From the NCBI GenBank assembly GCA_016713175.1, contig JADJPQ010000009.1, positions 186,001 to 250,000 on the forward strand: a DNA stretch of 64,000 bases, written 5' to 3'. The DNA comes from Planctomycetota bacterium (GTDB lineage: Bacteria > Planctomycetota > UBA1135 > UBA2386). How positions within the stretch are numbered: position 1 is the first letter of the stretch; each line of letters opens with the position of its first letter. A program made the translations under genes and the position numbers. Below the pieces are notes generated by a model. The model worked only from the letters and a program-made list of their open reading frames with translations. It was not told where the DNA came from and searched no databases. Below are positions 1 through 9,149 of this stretch, one piece after another.

Positions 1-639
1 ATCGAGCGTGAACAGCCCGCCGCCGTAGTGGCCCGGGTTGTTGCACGCGTCGGTCAGGATCAGGTCGCCCTGGAACTTGACGTCCGCCATCCGGTAGCGC
101 AGCGCGGTGTTGGCGCGACCGACGACCACCCCGAACGTCGCCGACACCTTCTCGGAGAACTCGGCGAGCCGGAAACAGTTGCCCAGTGACACGACGACCT
201 GGCCGGTGCGGAACAGCGGGCCTTCATCCATCGGCGGCCATACCGGATGCAGTTCACCTTCGACGGCGGTGGGGTCGATCTTCAGCAGCCGAACCCCGAA
301 GTCCGGGTCGTCGCGCAGCACTTCGGCCTGGTGCACCGAGCCGTCGAACAGCACGACGCGCGTGCGGCCTTCCTGCAGCAGCACCTGGTCGAGCGTCAGG
401 ATGTGGCCTTGCTTGCTGACGATGATGCCCGAGGCGGTCGGGTCGATCGTCCGCAGGCCGGACGCGCCGTGCACCTTGACGATGCTCGGCAACAACCGGT
501 CGATCACCACCTCGACCTTGGTCTGTGCCTTTCTCTCCGCGAACGAATAGGCCTTGCCGAAGTCCTGGGTCTGTGCGCACACCAATGCGCTGGTGGACGC
601 GATGAGCAACGCGGACGGCGCGAGAAGTCGAACGTTCAT
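1..639 (-). CDS. HtrA/trypsin-like protein with degenerate catalytic triad (3' end beyond window)
   Basis: The frame starts at ATG 639-637 and stays open to the window edge, giving 213 residues. An N-terminal signal peptide (residues 1-22) is followed by a trypsin-like fold. Aligned by eye to the HtrA protein encoded just upstream, the His motif reads GHILTLDQVL (His replaced by Gln85), the Asp motif DDPDFGVRLL is kept (Asp113), and the GNSGGP motif reads GHYGGG (Ser replaced by Tyr206). It is therefore probably not a protease, and may be a binding or regulatory partner of its neighbour. Its start codon overlaps the neighbour's TGA as ATGA, so the two are translationally coupled. Fold call fairly sure; function unknown. 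Confidence 0.8.
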   Translation of the reverse strand, partial: MNVRLLAPSALLIASTSALVCAQTQDFGKAYSFAERKAQTKVEVVIDRLLPSIVKVHGASGLRTIDPTASGIIVSKQGHILTLDQVLLQEGRTRVVLFDGSVHQAEVLRDDPDFGVRLLKIDPTAVEGELHPVWPPMDEGPLFRTGQVVVSLGNCFRLAEFSEKVSATFGVVVGRANTALRYRMADVKFQGDLILTDACNNPGHYGGGLFTLD

Positions 640-2435
640 TGCGGCCTCCGGAACACGGCGTCGTCGATCGCCGAGAATCTGGGTGCAGTACCGAGCCAGC
701 CGGGCTCCAGATTGCCGTCGGCGACGACGCGGACCTGGTCGCCACGGAGGTGCACCTCGACCCGGGCCCTGCGGACGGGATCGCGCAGCACGAAACCGGC
801 GGGCTGCAGATCGTGGAACAACCAGACCTCGGGGTCGCCATCCCCGGGTACCGAGAAGCGCCAGGCCGGCTGGCCGTGCACCATGATGCCGCCGATCAAC
901 TGCCCGTCCGCCAGCAGCATCCGTCGCCAGTTGGCCTGACCAAGGAACGGATTCGCGACGCGGTGGCGTTCGAGCAGCGCCCGCTCGTCGGCGGTCGGTT
1001 CGGCAGCCTTGCCGTCGGCCAGCTTGAACGCCGTCTGCTCGTCCGCACGCACCAACGCCGTCGCGCCGACATCGATCCGCAGCGCGCCGCCTTGGCGTCG
1101 CCAGCGCGTGACCGAACCGTCGGCCGCGGTCAACGACCAGTCGGCACCGGTTTCCTGTTCGTCGACGTTCGCCAGCGGCGCCAGGATCGACCTGGTCGCG
1201 ATGCGACGATCGACTCGACTGGCCAGACGCGCCGTGTCCGCGGCGGCATCGGCCGAGGAGCCGGTGTCGATCGGCGTCATCCGCATCGTCACGACGCGTT
1301 CGTCGCCGTAGCCGCCTTCCTCGCGCGCCGGCTTGTAGCCCATCGTGACCCAGGTGCCCGCCGGCAGTACCCCGATCATCGTGACCAGTTGGTTCGCCGA
1401 GCGCACTTCCATGCCGTTGAACGACGTCACCTCGTCCCCCAGGGAGATCCCGGCGAGGCCGACCGCCGAATCCTTGAACATCTGCTGCACGAATACGCCA
1501 CGACGCTTGGTCGTTTCCTTCGGCGCGGTCATGTACCACGCACTCATGTCCAGCGTGCCGTGTTCGGCATGGCGGCCGGCCCACAGATCGCCGAGGAAGT
1601 TGCGGATCTGGTTGCTGGCGATCGCGAAGCCGACGCCGACGTTGACGCGCCCGCGGTCGCCGATGCTGATTCGACCGTTGATGCCGATCACCTCACCGCG
1701 TTCGTTGAACAGCGGGCCGCCGGAGTTGCCGGGGTTGACCGGCGCATCGACCTGGATGCAATCCGGATAGACCAGCATGCGATTGCCCTGGCCTTCCTGG
1801 AACCGATGCGTGCCGGAGACGATGCCGAACGTCACGGTCGGCGTGAAATCAGTCGCCAGCAGGAACGGATTGCCCATCGCGAACACCGTCTCGCCGACCA
1901 GCAGTTGATCGGAATCGCCGAGCGAGCAGAACGGCCAGGTCTGGCCTTCGTACTTGGGCAGCAGCCGCAACACCGCGAGGTCGGAGCCCGGATCGATGCC
2001 GAGCACCACCGCTTCGTAGAGCTGGCCATCGGGCAGTCCGACCTTCTTGTTCTTGTAGTGGCTGGCGCCCTTGGGCAGGTGCTCGCCACGCCAGTTCTCC
2101 TGCCAGTCGTCGATGAACTTCTTGCGTTCGTCGTCGGTTGCGGCCGCATGCGCCGCGTTCCATTCGTCGAGCACTGCTGCGGGCGGCTGCGGCGGCTTCG
2201 GGAGCTTGTAGTCCTTGTCCGGCTCGCCGACGACGTGGTAGTTGGTGAGCACGAACCCGGCCGGATCGAACACGACGCCGCTGCCGCCGCCCGGCGCGCT
2301 CATGTCCATCACCGAACAGACCGCCGGCGCGCAGCGCGCGATCACGGCGGTGCGCCGCTGCTGGCTCTTCTCGATGCTGGCGAGGGCGGGATCCTGCGGG
2401 TTGACGAGCGACAGAACCGCGAAAGCGGCGAGCAT
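636..2435 (-). CDS. HtrA-type serine protease with PDZ domain, secreted
   Basis: The 599-residue protein has an N-terminal hydrophobic leader and an intact trypsin-like triad: His68 in LTNYHVVG, Asp152 in SDLAVLRL and Ser238 in NPGNSGGPLF. A PDZ-like segment follows at about 300-400. The last 190 residues resemble nothing I recognise and are longer than in DegP or DegS. The start ATG has an AGAGG ribosome site 7 nt upstream. A periplasmic or surface quality-control protease is the family expectation. It is the second-last gene of the 17.8-kb envelope operon and overlaps the degenerate paralogue at 636-639. Confidence 0.88.
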   Translation of the reverse strand: MLAAFAVLSLVNPQDPALASIEKSQQRRTAVIARCAPAVCSVMDMSAPGGGSGVVFDPAGFVLTNYHVVGEPDKDYKLPKPPQPPAAVLDEWNAAHAAATDDERKKFIDDWQENWRGEHLPKGASHYKNKKVGLPDGQLYEAVVLGIDPGSDLAVLRLLPKYEGQTWPFCSLGDSDQLLVGETVFAMGNPFLLATDFTPTVTFGIVSGTHRFQEGQGNRMLVYPDCIQVDAPVNPGNSGGPLFNERGEVIGINGRISIGDRGRVNVGVGFAIASNQIRNFLGDLWAGRHAEHGTLDMSAWYMTAPKETTKRRGVFVQQMFKDSAVGLAGISLGDEVTSFNGMEVRSANQLVTMIGVLPAGTWVTMGYKPAREEGGYGDERVVTMRMTPIDTGSSADAAADTARLASRVDRRIATRSILAPLANVDEQETGADWSLTAADGSVTRWRRQGGALRIDVGATALVRADEQTAFKLADGKAAEPTADERALLERHRVANPFLGQANWRRMLLADGQLIGGIMVHGQPAWRFSVPGDGDPEVWLFHDLQPAGFVLRDPVRRARVEVHLRGDQVRVVADGNLEPGWLGTAPRFSAIDDAVFRRPQ

Positions 2436-2501
2436 GAACGACCTCTTGCGGTTGCGGGTCTCGAGGGAGTCTGGCGGACGAGCCGACCCGGATCCTGGTC
2501 C

Positions 2502-3734
2502 CTACTGCTGCAGGACACGGGCATCGGCGAACGCGCACAGATCGCCGAGATCGAAGTTCTTGCCGAAGTCGGCCTCGAGCACCAGAGTCTTGCACTTGCC
2601 GAGCGGGATCTTCAGCGGCCTGGCGCCGGTGCCGAGCGTCATCGGCTCCGACTCGAACGCCAGCTTGTCATCGACGAACACCCGGAAGATCGCGTGCGCC
2701 TGCGGTCCGCCGCGTTCATCGATGCCGATCGTCGTTTCGAACATGTCGTAGCGGCCGGCAAGGTCGTAGGTCAGCCTGGTGCGCGGCACCATGACCAGAC
2801 CGCGTCGGTGCTCCGTGCCGGCAAGCATGATGCCAGGCCCAGCCGGCGATCGGTCGGCCGTCCACGGCCAGGCGCGGTCGAAAGCGGGCGTCTGTTCGGT
2901 CTTCGGCTGCAGGTCTGAAAGCCAGGTCAGCTTGTCGCTGGCAACGCTCAGGTTCAGCAGCTTGTCGCGCGGCAGTTCGACCTCGACGCCTTCGTCCAGT
3001 CGCACGCGAACGACCTGGGTGAGTGCCAGCAGGCGACCTTCGAGTCGCTCGCCGGTGGCGAACGTCGCGGCGACCCGCGGCTTGGACTGGCGGTCGGGCA
3101 CCACGCCGGTGTTCTTGCCGAACACGATCGCTGCCAACCCGTCGAAGCCGAACTCACGATTCTCGCCGCGCAGGTCGAAGTGCACGCGATCCGCGGCGAG
3201 GTGGTCCACGGTCACCGAGAACCGTTGTGGCTTGCCGTTGCTGACCACGAACAGGTAGTCGACGGTGTTCTGCGGACTGGCGAAGTCGCGCGAAAACGTC
3301 GGCGGCACCGGCACGGTCTGGTGTTGCAGTCGCAACGCCTGCACGTTGGTCAACGGCACGGCGATCTGGACGCCGCTCGTCAATGTGATGGCCAGCTGGG
3401 CCGGCTTGCCGCCCGCGGGTGCGACCCCGGTCACGGCGCTGGCCGGCAGTTCGAGCCCCGAACGCAACCAGACGATGTGCTTGCCGGTTGGCAGGTCGCC
3501 CGCCTTGGCCTGTTCGATCGAGACAAGATCGGCGACCTGCAACGTGACGGCGTCACCACCCGTCGGCCGCACCGTGACGGTGCTGGCGTCGGCGGTGACG
3601 ACACCCTGCAGGACCCGGCCATCCAGAGTCTGCACGGTGCACTGCGGACCGTCCTGGGCGATCGCCGAGGCGACCGCCCAAACCATCGGCAGCAACGAGC
3701 GCGGGAACATCGCCACTCGCGGAATCACCTGCAT
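2502..3734 (-). CDS. secreted NPCBM-domain protein
   Basis: A 410-residue protein with a signal peptide (MFPRSLLPMVW...AIAQ within residues 9-27). The middle is beta-rich, with segments reading like small SH3-type strands. The C-terminal 110 residues (about 300-410) match the NPCBM/NEW2 pattern: LTYDLAGRYDMFETTIGID, then a RVFVDDKLAFES strand and a final cysteine-containing strand. NPCBM modules are carbohydrate-binding beta-sandwiches often joined to glycosidases, but no catalytic domain is visible here. The start ATG shares one base with the upstream TGA (TGATG), indicating coupled translation. Sugar binding is inferred from the family. Confidence 0.72.
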   Translation of the reverse strand: MQVIPRVAMFPRSLLPMVWAVASAIAQDGPQCTVQTLDGRVLQGVVTADASTVTVRPTGGDAVTLQVADLVSIEQAKAGDLPTGKHIVWLRSGLELPASAVTGVAPAGGKPAQLAITLTSGVQIAVPLTNVQALRLQHQTVPVPPTFSRDFASPQNTVDYLFVVSNGKPQRFSVTVDHLAADRVHFDLRGENREFGFDGLAAIVFGKNTGVVPDRQSKPRVAATFATGERLEGRLLALTQVVRVRLDEGVEVELPRDKLLNLSVASDKLTWLSDLQPKTEQTPAFDRAWPWTADRSPAGPGIMLAGTEHRRGLVMVPRTRLTYDLAGRYDMFETTIGIDERGGPQAHAIFRVFVDDKLAFESEPMTLGTGARPLKIPLGKCKTLVLEADFGKNFDLGDLCAFADARVLQQ

Positions 3735-4765
3735 CACTGGTTGGAGCCGCCGGTGCCCAGCTTCTTGTAGTACTCCTCGAGCATCTTCCGGTATTCCGGG
3801 GGCAGGCTGTTCTGGACCTCGGACTCGATCTTCTCGCGGTCTTTGTCCTTCATCGGGCCCCAACGGTCGGCCACCGTGCGGGTCTTCTCGAGTTGCTTGG
3901 CCGAGCCATCGCCGTCGGGCAGACCCGACTGGCTGGCCGGGCTCTGCGACGGACCATTGCCGCTCGGCGGTCCGCTGCCCTGCTTCTCCCGCTCCTCGTA
4001 CATCTCGATCAGCTCATCGAGTTCCTCGATGTAGCCTTCCTGCTCGACCTGGACCGGCTTGTCGGTCTTCTGCTTGCGCAGATCGCGTGTGGTCTTCTTC
4101 ATGCCGTCGGCAAGCACATGCAGGCGGCTTTCCTGCTGCCGTTCCAGTTCGGCGATCCGCTGCTGCGCGGTCGCGCGGAATCGTTCGCTCGCGTCTGGGA
4201 ACCATTGCAGGAACGCCTTGAACCGCGGGATCGCCAAGTCGGCGCGCGGGATTTCACCGAGCGCCTGGGCATAGAAGAACGCCGCCTCCGGATCGAGCGG
4301 CGTCGTGTTGAGGTTCTTGGTCAGGTACTCGGTCAGGATCTCGACCGCGCGGTCGGGATCGTCGCTGTCCAGGAACACCTTGGCCATCTGGTAGCGGATG
4401 TGACCCTGCACCGCCGAGTCCTCGGTCGCCACCAGCAGCTTCGCCAGATCGAGCGCCGCGCGCGGATCCGCAGCTTCGCTGAGCTTCACGGCGGCGTCGA
4501 ATGCCGGCAGCATCGCACGCATCAGGTTCTCGGCCGCACGCGACACGCCGAGTTCGGCGATCTGTGCGGCGAACGTCTGCAAGTGAGCGTCGGTCGCGCC
4601 GAGTTGCTTGCACCGCGCCTCATAGGCCGCGCGGTCGAACGGCGAGAACGGGTTGATCACCTGCGGCGCCGGCGGCGGGCCGCCGGCAGCGGACGGTTCC
4701 TGCTGCGCCGGGCTGGCGACGGCCAGCACGGCGAGCAACAGAGCAGTGCGTGCGATCAGGTTCAT
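3734..4765 (-). CDS. secreted TPR-like protein
   Basis: A 343-residue protein with a cleavable signal (MNLIARTALLLAVLAVASPAQ). Residues 50-210 are helical pairs of TPR type (motifs such as IRYQMAKVFLDSDDPDRAVEIL and FFYAQALGEIPRADLAIPRFK). After that come a charged coiled-coil segment (about 205-255), a Ser/Gly/Pro-rich linker, and a basic/acidic helical tail. Its ATG overlaps the preceding gene's TGA as ATGA, so it is read as part of the same operon. A scaffold or complex-assembly role is plausible; no enzyme motif is visible. Confidence 0.7.
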   Translation of the reverse strand: MNLIARTALLLAVLAVASPAQQEPSAAGGPPPAPQVINPFSPFDRAAYEARCKQLGATDAHLQTFAAQIAELGVSRAAENLMRAMLPAFDAAVKLSEAADPRAALDLAKLLVATEDSAVQGHIRYQMAKVFLDSDDPDRAVEILTEYLTKNLNTTPLDPEAAFFYAQALGEIPRADLAIPRFKAFLQWFPDASERFRATAQQRIAELERQQESRLHVLADGMKKTTRDLRKQKTDKPVQVEQEGYIEELDELIEMYEEREKQGSGPPSGNGPSQSPASQSGLPDGDGSAKQLEKTRTVADRWGPMKDKDREKIESEVQNSLPPEYRKMLEEYYKKLGTGGSNQ

Positions 4766-6774
4766 TTGCCACCCTCTTCGGCGTGGTTTTCCTGGTTCAG
4801 CTTGTGCGCCAGCTTGCGCGTCAGGTCGCGCACGCGGGCCTGCTTGCCGGACAACTCATCGGTGGTCGCCCGACCATCTTCGGTCTCGCGCAGCGCCACG
4901 GGCACGCCGGTCTCGAACTCCTTGGTGCGCTTGTTCACGCGCTCCTGGAGGTAGCGGATCATCTTCAGTTCGGCAGAAATCGGCACGAGCGGCGGACCGC
5001 CGCTCCCGGAGCCTTGTCAACACTGCCCGTTTTCGCGTTTCTCGATCGTCCGGCGCAGCGCGTTGATCAGCAGCGTCAAGGTGTCTTCGACCTCGGCCTG
5101 CTTGGTCTGCACGTTCTTGTTGGTCTCGTTGGCGCGGCACAGCTTGCTGACACCGCCGAGCTGATCGACCAGTTCCTGGACGATTTCGGGGAACACCGCG
5201 GTCGTGCCTTCCTCTTCCAGCAGCTTCAGCGCATCGCGCGCTTCGGCCTGCAGGTCGGCTTCGCCGCTGCCGATGCCCTGGATCTTCTCGACCAGCGATG
5301 CCGGCAGGTTGCCGTCGGCGGTCAGCACGTTCTGACGCGTCTTGTCGAGCGCCTTGGTGTTGACCGACAGTTCACGCTGCTTGGCCAGCATCGCCGTGAA
5401 GCGCTCCTCGAGGGCGCGCAGCACTTCGTCCTGCAGCTGCTGCCGGAGTTGGGCGAGAGCATCGTCGAGCTCCTTGCGAGCCGCTTCGAGATCCTCCTTG
5501 GCGTCCTGCTGCTTCTGCTTGGCGGGCTTGTATTCCTTCAGCGAACCGGCGGCCGACTTCTGCTTTGGCACCGCCTGCTGCACGCGCTTGCGGCCAGGGG
5601 TCGGCGAGCCATCGCTGTTCTCGCCTTCCTGCTCCGACTTCTCCATGTCCTTGGACAGGGTGTCGGTCGCGTGCTGCGTGTCGTCCTGGTTCTTGGCCTG
5701 CTGCTCGAACGGCAGCTTCAACAGCTCGCGGCGGGCTTCCTCGGCCATCTCCTCGAGCTCCTTGACCGTGTCCTTCAGCTTCTCGATCGCCTGATCCTGG
5801 TCCTTCAGGGACGGCTCGGGCGCATTGTCGTTGAGTTGCTTCTGCGCATCGCCCATCGACTCGGAAGCCTGGCCGGCGCTCTTGCTCGCCTTGCCGGACT
5901 TGCCGCCGGACGACTTGCTGTCGGATGGCTTCGAATCGCTCGGCTTCGAATCGGACGGCTTGCCATCCGACGGCTTGCCATCGGCGGGCTTGCCGTCAGA
6001 TGGTTTGCCGTCCGCAGGCTTGCCATCGGCAGGTTTGCCGCCATCCGCGGGCTTGCCCGCGCTGCCAGCAGAACTCTTCAGCGCTTCGGCTTCCTTCTCG
6101 AGCTCGGCCAGATCCGCCGCCAGCTTCTCGGCATCCTTCTGCAAGTCGCCTTCCTTCTTGGCCATCGGCTCGGTCGCGCCCGCGGCAGCCTGCGTGCCGA
6201 GCTGGTTGGTGGCTTCGCGCAGTTCCTTCTGCGCCGCCAGCAACGCCTCGGTCGCGTTCTTCGCCGCTTCGATGGCTTCGAGGTGCTTCTGCAGCGCTTC
6301 GGTCTTCGCCGAATCGTCCTTCTCCTTGCCCTGTTCCTTGGCGAGGTCGTCGACGCGGTTGCGGAAGCCCTGCAGTTTGGCGATCTCGGCCAGCAGCTTG
6401 GCGAGGTCGTGGTCGCGGTTCTGCAGGATGTCGAGCAGCTTGGCCAGGTCCTTGCGGATCTCATCCTGCATCAATTGCAGGCCGTCATCCCACCGTTCTT
6501 CTTCGAGGAACAACTTGGCCGTGTTCAGTTCCTCATGGATCTTGGCTTCCTGGATGAACTGACGCGCGATCTTCAGCACCGCGACATCCTCGGGCGACGT
6601 CTTGGCCAGAATCGCCTCGAGCTTCTGCATCCGCTCGGTCAGCTCCTTGAACTTGGTGCGCGCAAGCTCCTGCTTGCTCACCGCTGGTGCGGTCTCCTGC
6701 GCGCGGATCGCACCGCCCGAAGGCAGCGCGAACAGCAACGCCAGGGCAGCCAGCATCGCGAAGAGTCGTCTCAT
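4762..6774 (-). CDS. secreted coiled-coil protein with an in-frame TGA (possible selenocysteine or recoded/interrupted gene)
   Basis: Start ATG at 6774 has an AAGGAG ribosome site. Residues 1-23 are a signal peptide. Residues 25-230 and 330-560 are long charged coiled coils separated by a (S/D)GKP(A/S)-type repeat. Codon 586 is TGA (5019-5017), directly after Cys585. The same frame then continues for 84 codons, beginning QGSGSGGPPLVP and then an AELKMIRYLQERVNKRT segment, and ends in a TGA that overlaps the next gene's ATG as ATGA. That tail looks like a genuine conserved C-terminus rather than noise. The TGA could encode selenocysteine (a hairpin follows), or be a nonsense mutation, sequence error or leaky stop. 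If it terminates, the product is 585 residues and 4762-5016 is an orphan fragment. Confidence 0.72.
4987..5019 (-). promoter_or_regulatory. in-frame TGA with SECIS-like hairpin
   Basis: On the coding strand TGA occupies 5019-5017. After 11 nt comes a perfect 8-bp stem (arms 5005-4998 and 4994-4987, GAGCGGCG/CGCCGCTC) with loop GUC (4997-4995). In E. coli fdhF the minimal SelB-binding stem-loop also begins 11 nt after the UGA and carries GU in its loop. The bulged U of the E. coli element is absent. The stem is GC-rich and encodes Gly-Gly-Pro-Pro, so it could arise by codon composition. Selenocysteine use is an inference; no selA, selB or selC is in the window. Confidence 0.4.
5925..6056 (-). 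repeat. 15-bp coding minisatellite, GKP(A/S)D-type pentapeptides
   Basis: About ten imperfect 15-bp units encode pentapeptides of the form DGKPS, DGKPA or DSKPS inside the coiled-coil protein gene. The units join two coiled-coil regions as a charged flexible linker. Copy-number variation between strains would be expected. Confidence 0.8.
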
Positions 6775-6865
6775 CGTTGCTCCTTCGACCCGCAACCTGG
6801 GCCGAATGTCAGTGGGAAAGACTTTGCACAGAGATGTTCTCAAAAAGCACGTCCGGCGTGGGGAC

Positions 6866-9145
6866 CTACTTCTTGTCCGATTTGTCAGGCTTCTGTCCGT
6901 CGGAAGGCTTGGTCCCAAGGGCCTTTTCGGCTTCCTCGCGGAGGCGCTTCTCGACTTCCTTGATCGCGGTGTCCTCGGCCTTGATGACGCCCTTCAGATC
7001 CTCGATCAGGGCAGCCAGCGTCTCCGCCTGCTCCATGACCTTGATGATGGTATCCAAGCGCCGCAGGATCTCCTCGTAACCAGCTACGGCAGAAGACCTT
7101 ACCTCTTCTGACCCGCCATTGGAGAACTCGTCCACCTGCCGACTCGTGCCCGGGAAGGATTCCTTGGCCAGGGCCGCCAGCGGCACGGTCACTGCCGCTT
7201 CGATGTCGGCGACGTTCTTCCGCTCGAGCAACCGGTTGTTCTCGAACTCCTGCAGGATCCGGAAGTACGACTCACCGACGAATGCCGTCCGCCGACCCAG
7301 GGTCGTCTGCTGCCGCGACAGGGCCTTCAGCCGCAGCCTGGCGGCCTTGGCCTTCTCGTTGTCGGCGGTCGGATTCAGCATCTCCTTGACCTCGAGCATC
7401 GCCGTACGCTCTTCGTCGCGGATCCGCTCGAGTTCCATTCGTTGTTCGACCTGCCGGCGCCGCAGTTCTTCCAGCAGCTTCTCGGCCGTCACGACGCGAA
7501 ACGTCAGCGTCTCACCGAGCGCCAGGTGCGGCTCGCCAGGGCCGAAGTTGTCCTTCGCCTGGAAGCGCAGCGACAGCAGCATGCCGGGCCGGACCCTGTT
7601 CTTGTCCGAGTTCTCGTCCGGGTCGTTGCGGAACTGCAACAGGTCGAGGTTGGCGTTGGTCTCGTAGCGGAGCACGCCCGGCTTCAGCGTCGCGCCAAAC
7701 AACACTTCGGCATCCTCGAACGGGACTTCGGTCTTGGTCGGCGACGTTGGCGCGGCGTCCGGTTGCGCAGGGTCCGGCGACGTCGTCGGTCTGGGGTCGG
7801 CCGCGTTGTCGGCAACGACACGGATCTTGCCGGCGAGCTCGCGCAGCCCGAAGTCGTCCTTGACCTTCAGATCGCCTGGAATGCGCGCCCTGGCGGTGAT
7901 CAAGGAACCGATGCCGCGCATCTTGAAGTCGATCGTCGGCGCCTTGTCGTCGACGATCCGGACCAGAAGCTTCGGCGGCGCACCGGCACCCAACGTGTCG
8001 TTGTCGATCACGTCGATCACCAGCAGGCCGCCGGACGCCGGCGTCAGCTTGCCTTCGAAGCCGTGACCGTCGGCGGCTTTGGTCATCGCGACCTTGGTGT
8101 CGTTGTCGAACAGCAGGAATGCTTCCTGGATCGGCTTGTGGCTGCGCCCGCGAACCGTCAGGCTGGCGCCGCGCGGCAACCGCAGTTCGCCTTCGGTGGC
8201 CGGCACCTTCTCCGGTGCCTTCTCCATGTAGGACGGGAACGCGACCTCGACCTCGACGCTCTCGATGCGCGGCCGTTCGACCACGTGCACGCTCACCGAT
8301 TCCGAAAGGCCGTCGCCGCCCTCGGCATGCACGGTCAGGTTCTCCAGCACCGACTCCATCGTCAGCGTGAACTCACCGTCGCCGGTGCGACTCATCGGTT
8401 CGCTGCCGCTCTCGCCGCCCTGGAACTCATAGAACAGGAACACCTGTTCCGGAATCGGACCGGCGACATCGACTCGCAGCGTCAGCGCGTCACCTTGCGC
8501 GATCCGGATGCCGAGTTCGCCAACCCCGGTGAACGCCAGCCTGGTATAGCGCGGCCATTCGACGTTCGTCAGCGCCAGATTGCGGGCACCCCAGCGCCAC
8601 AGCGATTCGAAGTCGACTGCGGCCCAACCGCCGAAGAACGCGACCCCGAGTGCGAGGCCGGCGCCGTAGCGCGCGACGCGACGCGTGTTGATCGCGCGGG
8701 TGAACGGCAGCGAGGCGACCCGGGCGCGCACGTCGTCGACGACGGCGGCCATCATCTGCCGCGACTCGACGGTCTGGGTGCCGGCCGAGAGCACACGCTC
8801 GAACTGCACGGTGCTGATGAGCGCTTGGCGAATCTCTGGAACCTGCCGTTCGACGGCCAGCGCCATCTCGTCGTCGCCGAGCGGCACGGCAAGTGGTCGG
8901 ATCGTCCGCCGCCAGATCTGCCGGCCGACCACGACGACGAAGCTCGCCAACAGCACGGCGCGGAACGCCCATTCCAGCCGGAGCGCGCGGTCGGTCAGCA
9001 ACGTCGGCACGGCGTAGGCAACCAGCATGATCGCGAGGAACCCGAGCCCTTCGATCCGCAGACCCTGCCGGACCCTGCCGCGCAGGGAATCAAAGCTCGC
9101 CCGGGCAATCGGCGCGCTGGTGACTGGTGAAGTCAGTGTGGTCAT
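6866..9145 (-). CDS. DUF4175-like integral membrane/periplasmic protein
   Basis: A 759-residue protein. Three hydrophobic segments lie near the N-terminus (about 33-50, 58-80 and 145-165) and a long mostly beta, then helical, exported portion follows. The tail is Lys/Asp-rich (ends DKSDKK). Layout and position, next to VWA proteins and before a coiled-coil protein, match the DUF4175 family found in Bat-type operons. ATG 9145 lies 4 bp after the upstream stop. The role is unknown; a structural subunit of a membrane complex with its neighbours is the likeliest reading. Confidence 0.7.
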   Translation of the reverse strand: MTTLTSPVTSAPIARASFDSLRGRVRQGLRIEGLGFLAIMLVAYAVPTLLTDRALRLEWAFRAVLLASFVVVVGRQIWRRTIRPLAVPLGDDEMALAVERQVPEIRQALISTVQFERVLSAGTQTVESRQMMAAVVDDVRARVASLPFTRAINTRRVARYGAGLALGVAFFGGWAAVDFESLWRWGARNLALTNVEWPRYTRLAFTGVGELGIRIAQGDALTLRVDVAGPIPEQVFLFYEFQGGESGSEPMSRTGDGEFTLTMESVLENLTVHAEGGDGLSESVSVHVVERPRIESVEVEVAFPSYMEKAPEKVPATEGELRLPRGASLTVRGRSHKPIQEAFLLFDNDTKVAMTKAADGHGFEGKLTPASGGLLVIDVIDNDTLGAGAPPKLLVRIVDDKAPTIDFKMRGIGSLITARARIPGDLKVKDDFGLRELAGKIRVVADNAADPRPTTSPDPAQPDAAPTSPTKTEVPFEDAEVLFGATLKPGVLRYETNANLDLLQFRNDPDENSDKNRVRPGMLLSLRFQAKDNFGPGEPHLALGETLTFRVVTAEKLLEELRRRQVEQRMELERIRDEERTAMLEVKEMLNPTADNEKAKAARLRLKALSRQQTTLGRRTAFVGESYFRILQEFENNRLLERKNVADIEAAVTVPLAALAKESFPGTSRQVDEFSNGGSEEVRSSAVAGYEEILRRLDTIIKVMEQAETLAALIEDLKGVIKAEDTAIKEVEKRLREEAEKALGTKPSDGQKPDKSDKK

Positions 9146-9149
9146 GGCA

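Noticed and set aside
4750..6963. A 737-codon plus-strand frame spanning the TGA-interrupted gene
   Set aside because: Considered as an alternative coding strand that would make the TGA irrelevant. Its product is a Leu/Arg/Gly-rich shadow, while the minus strand has a signal peptide, ribosome site and coupled overlaps.
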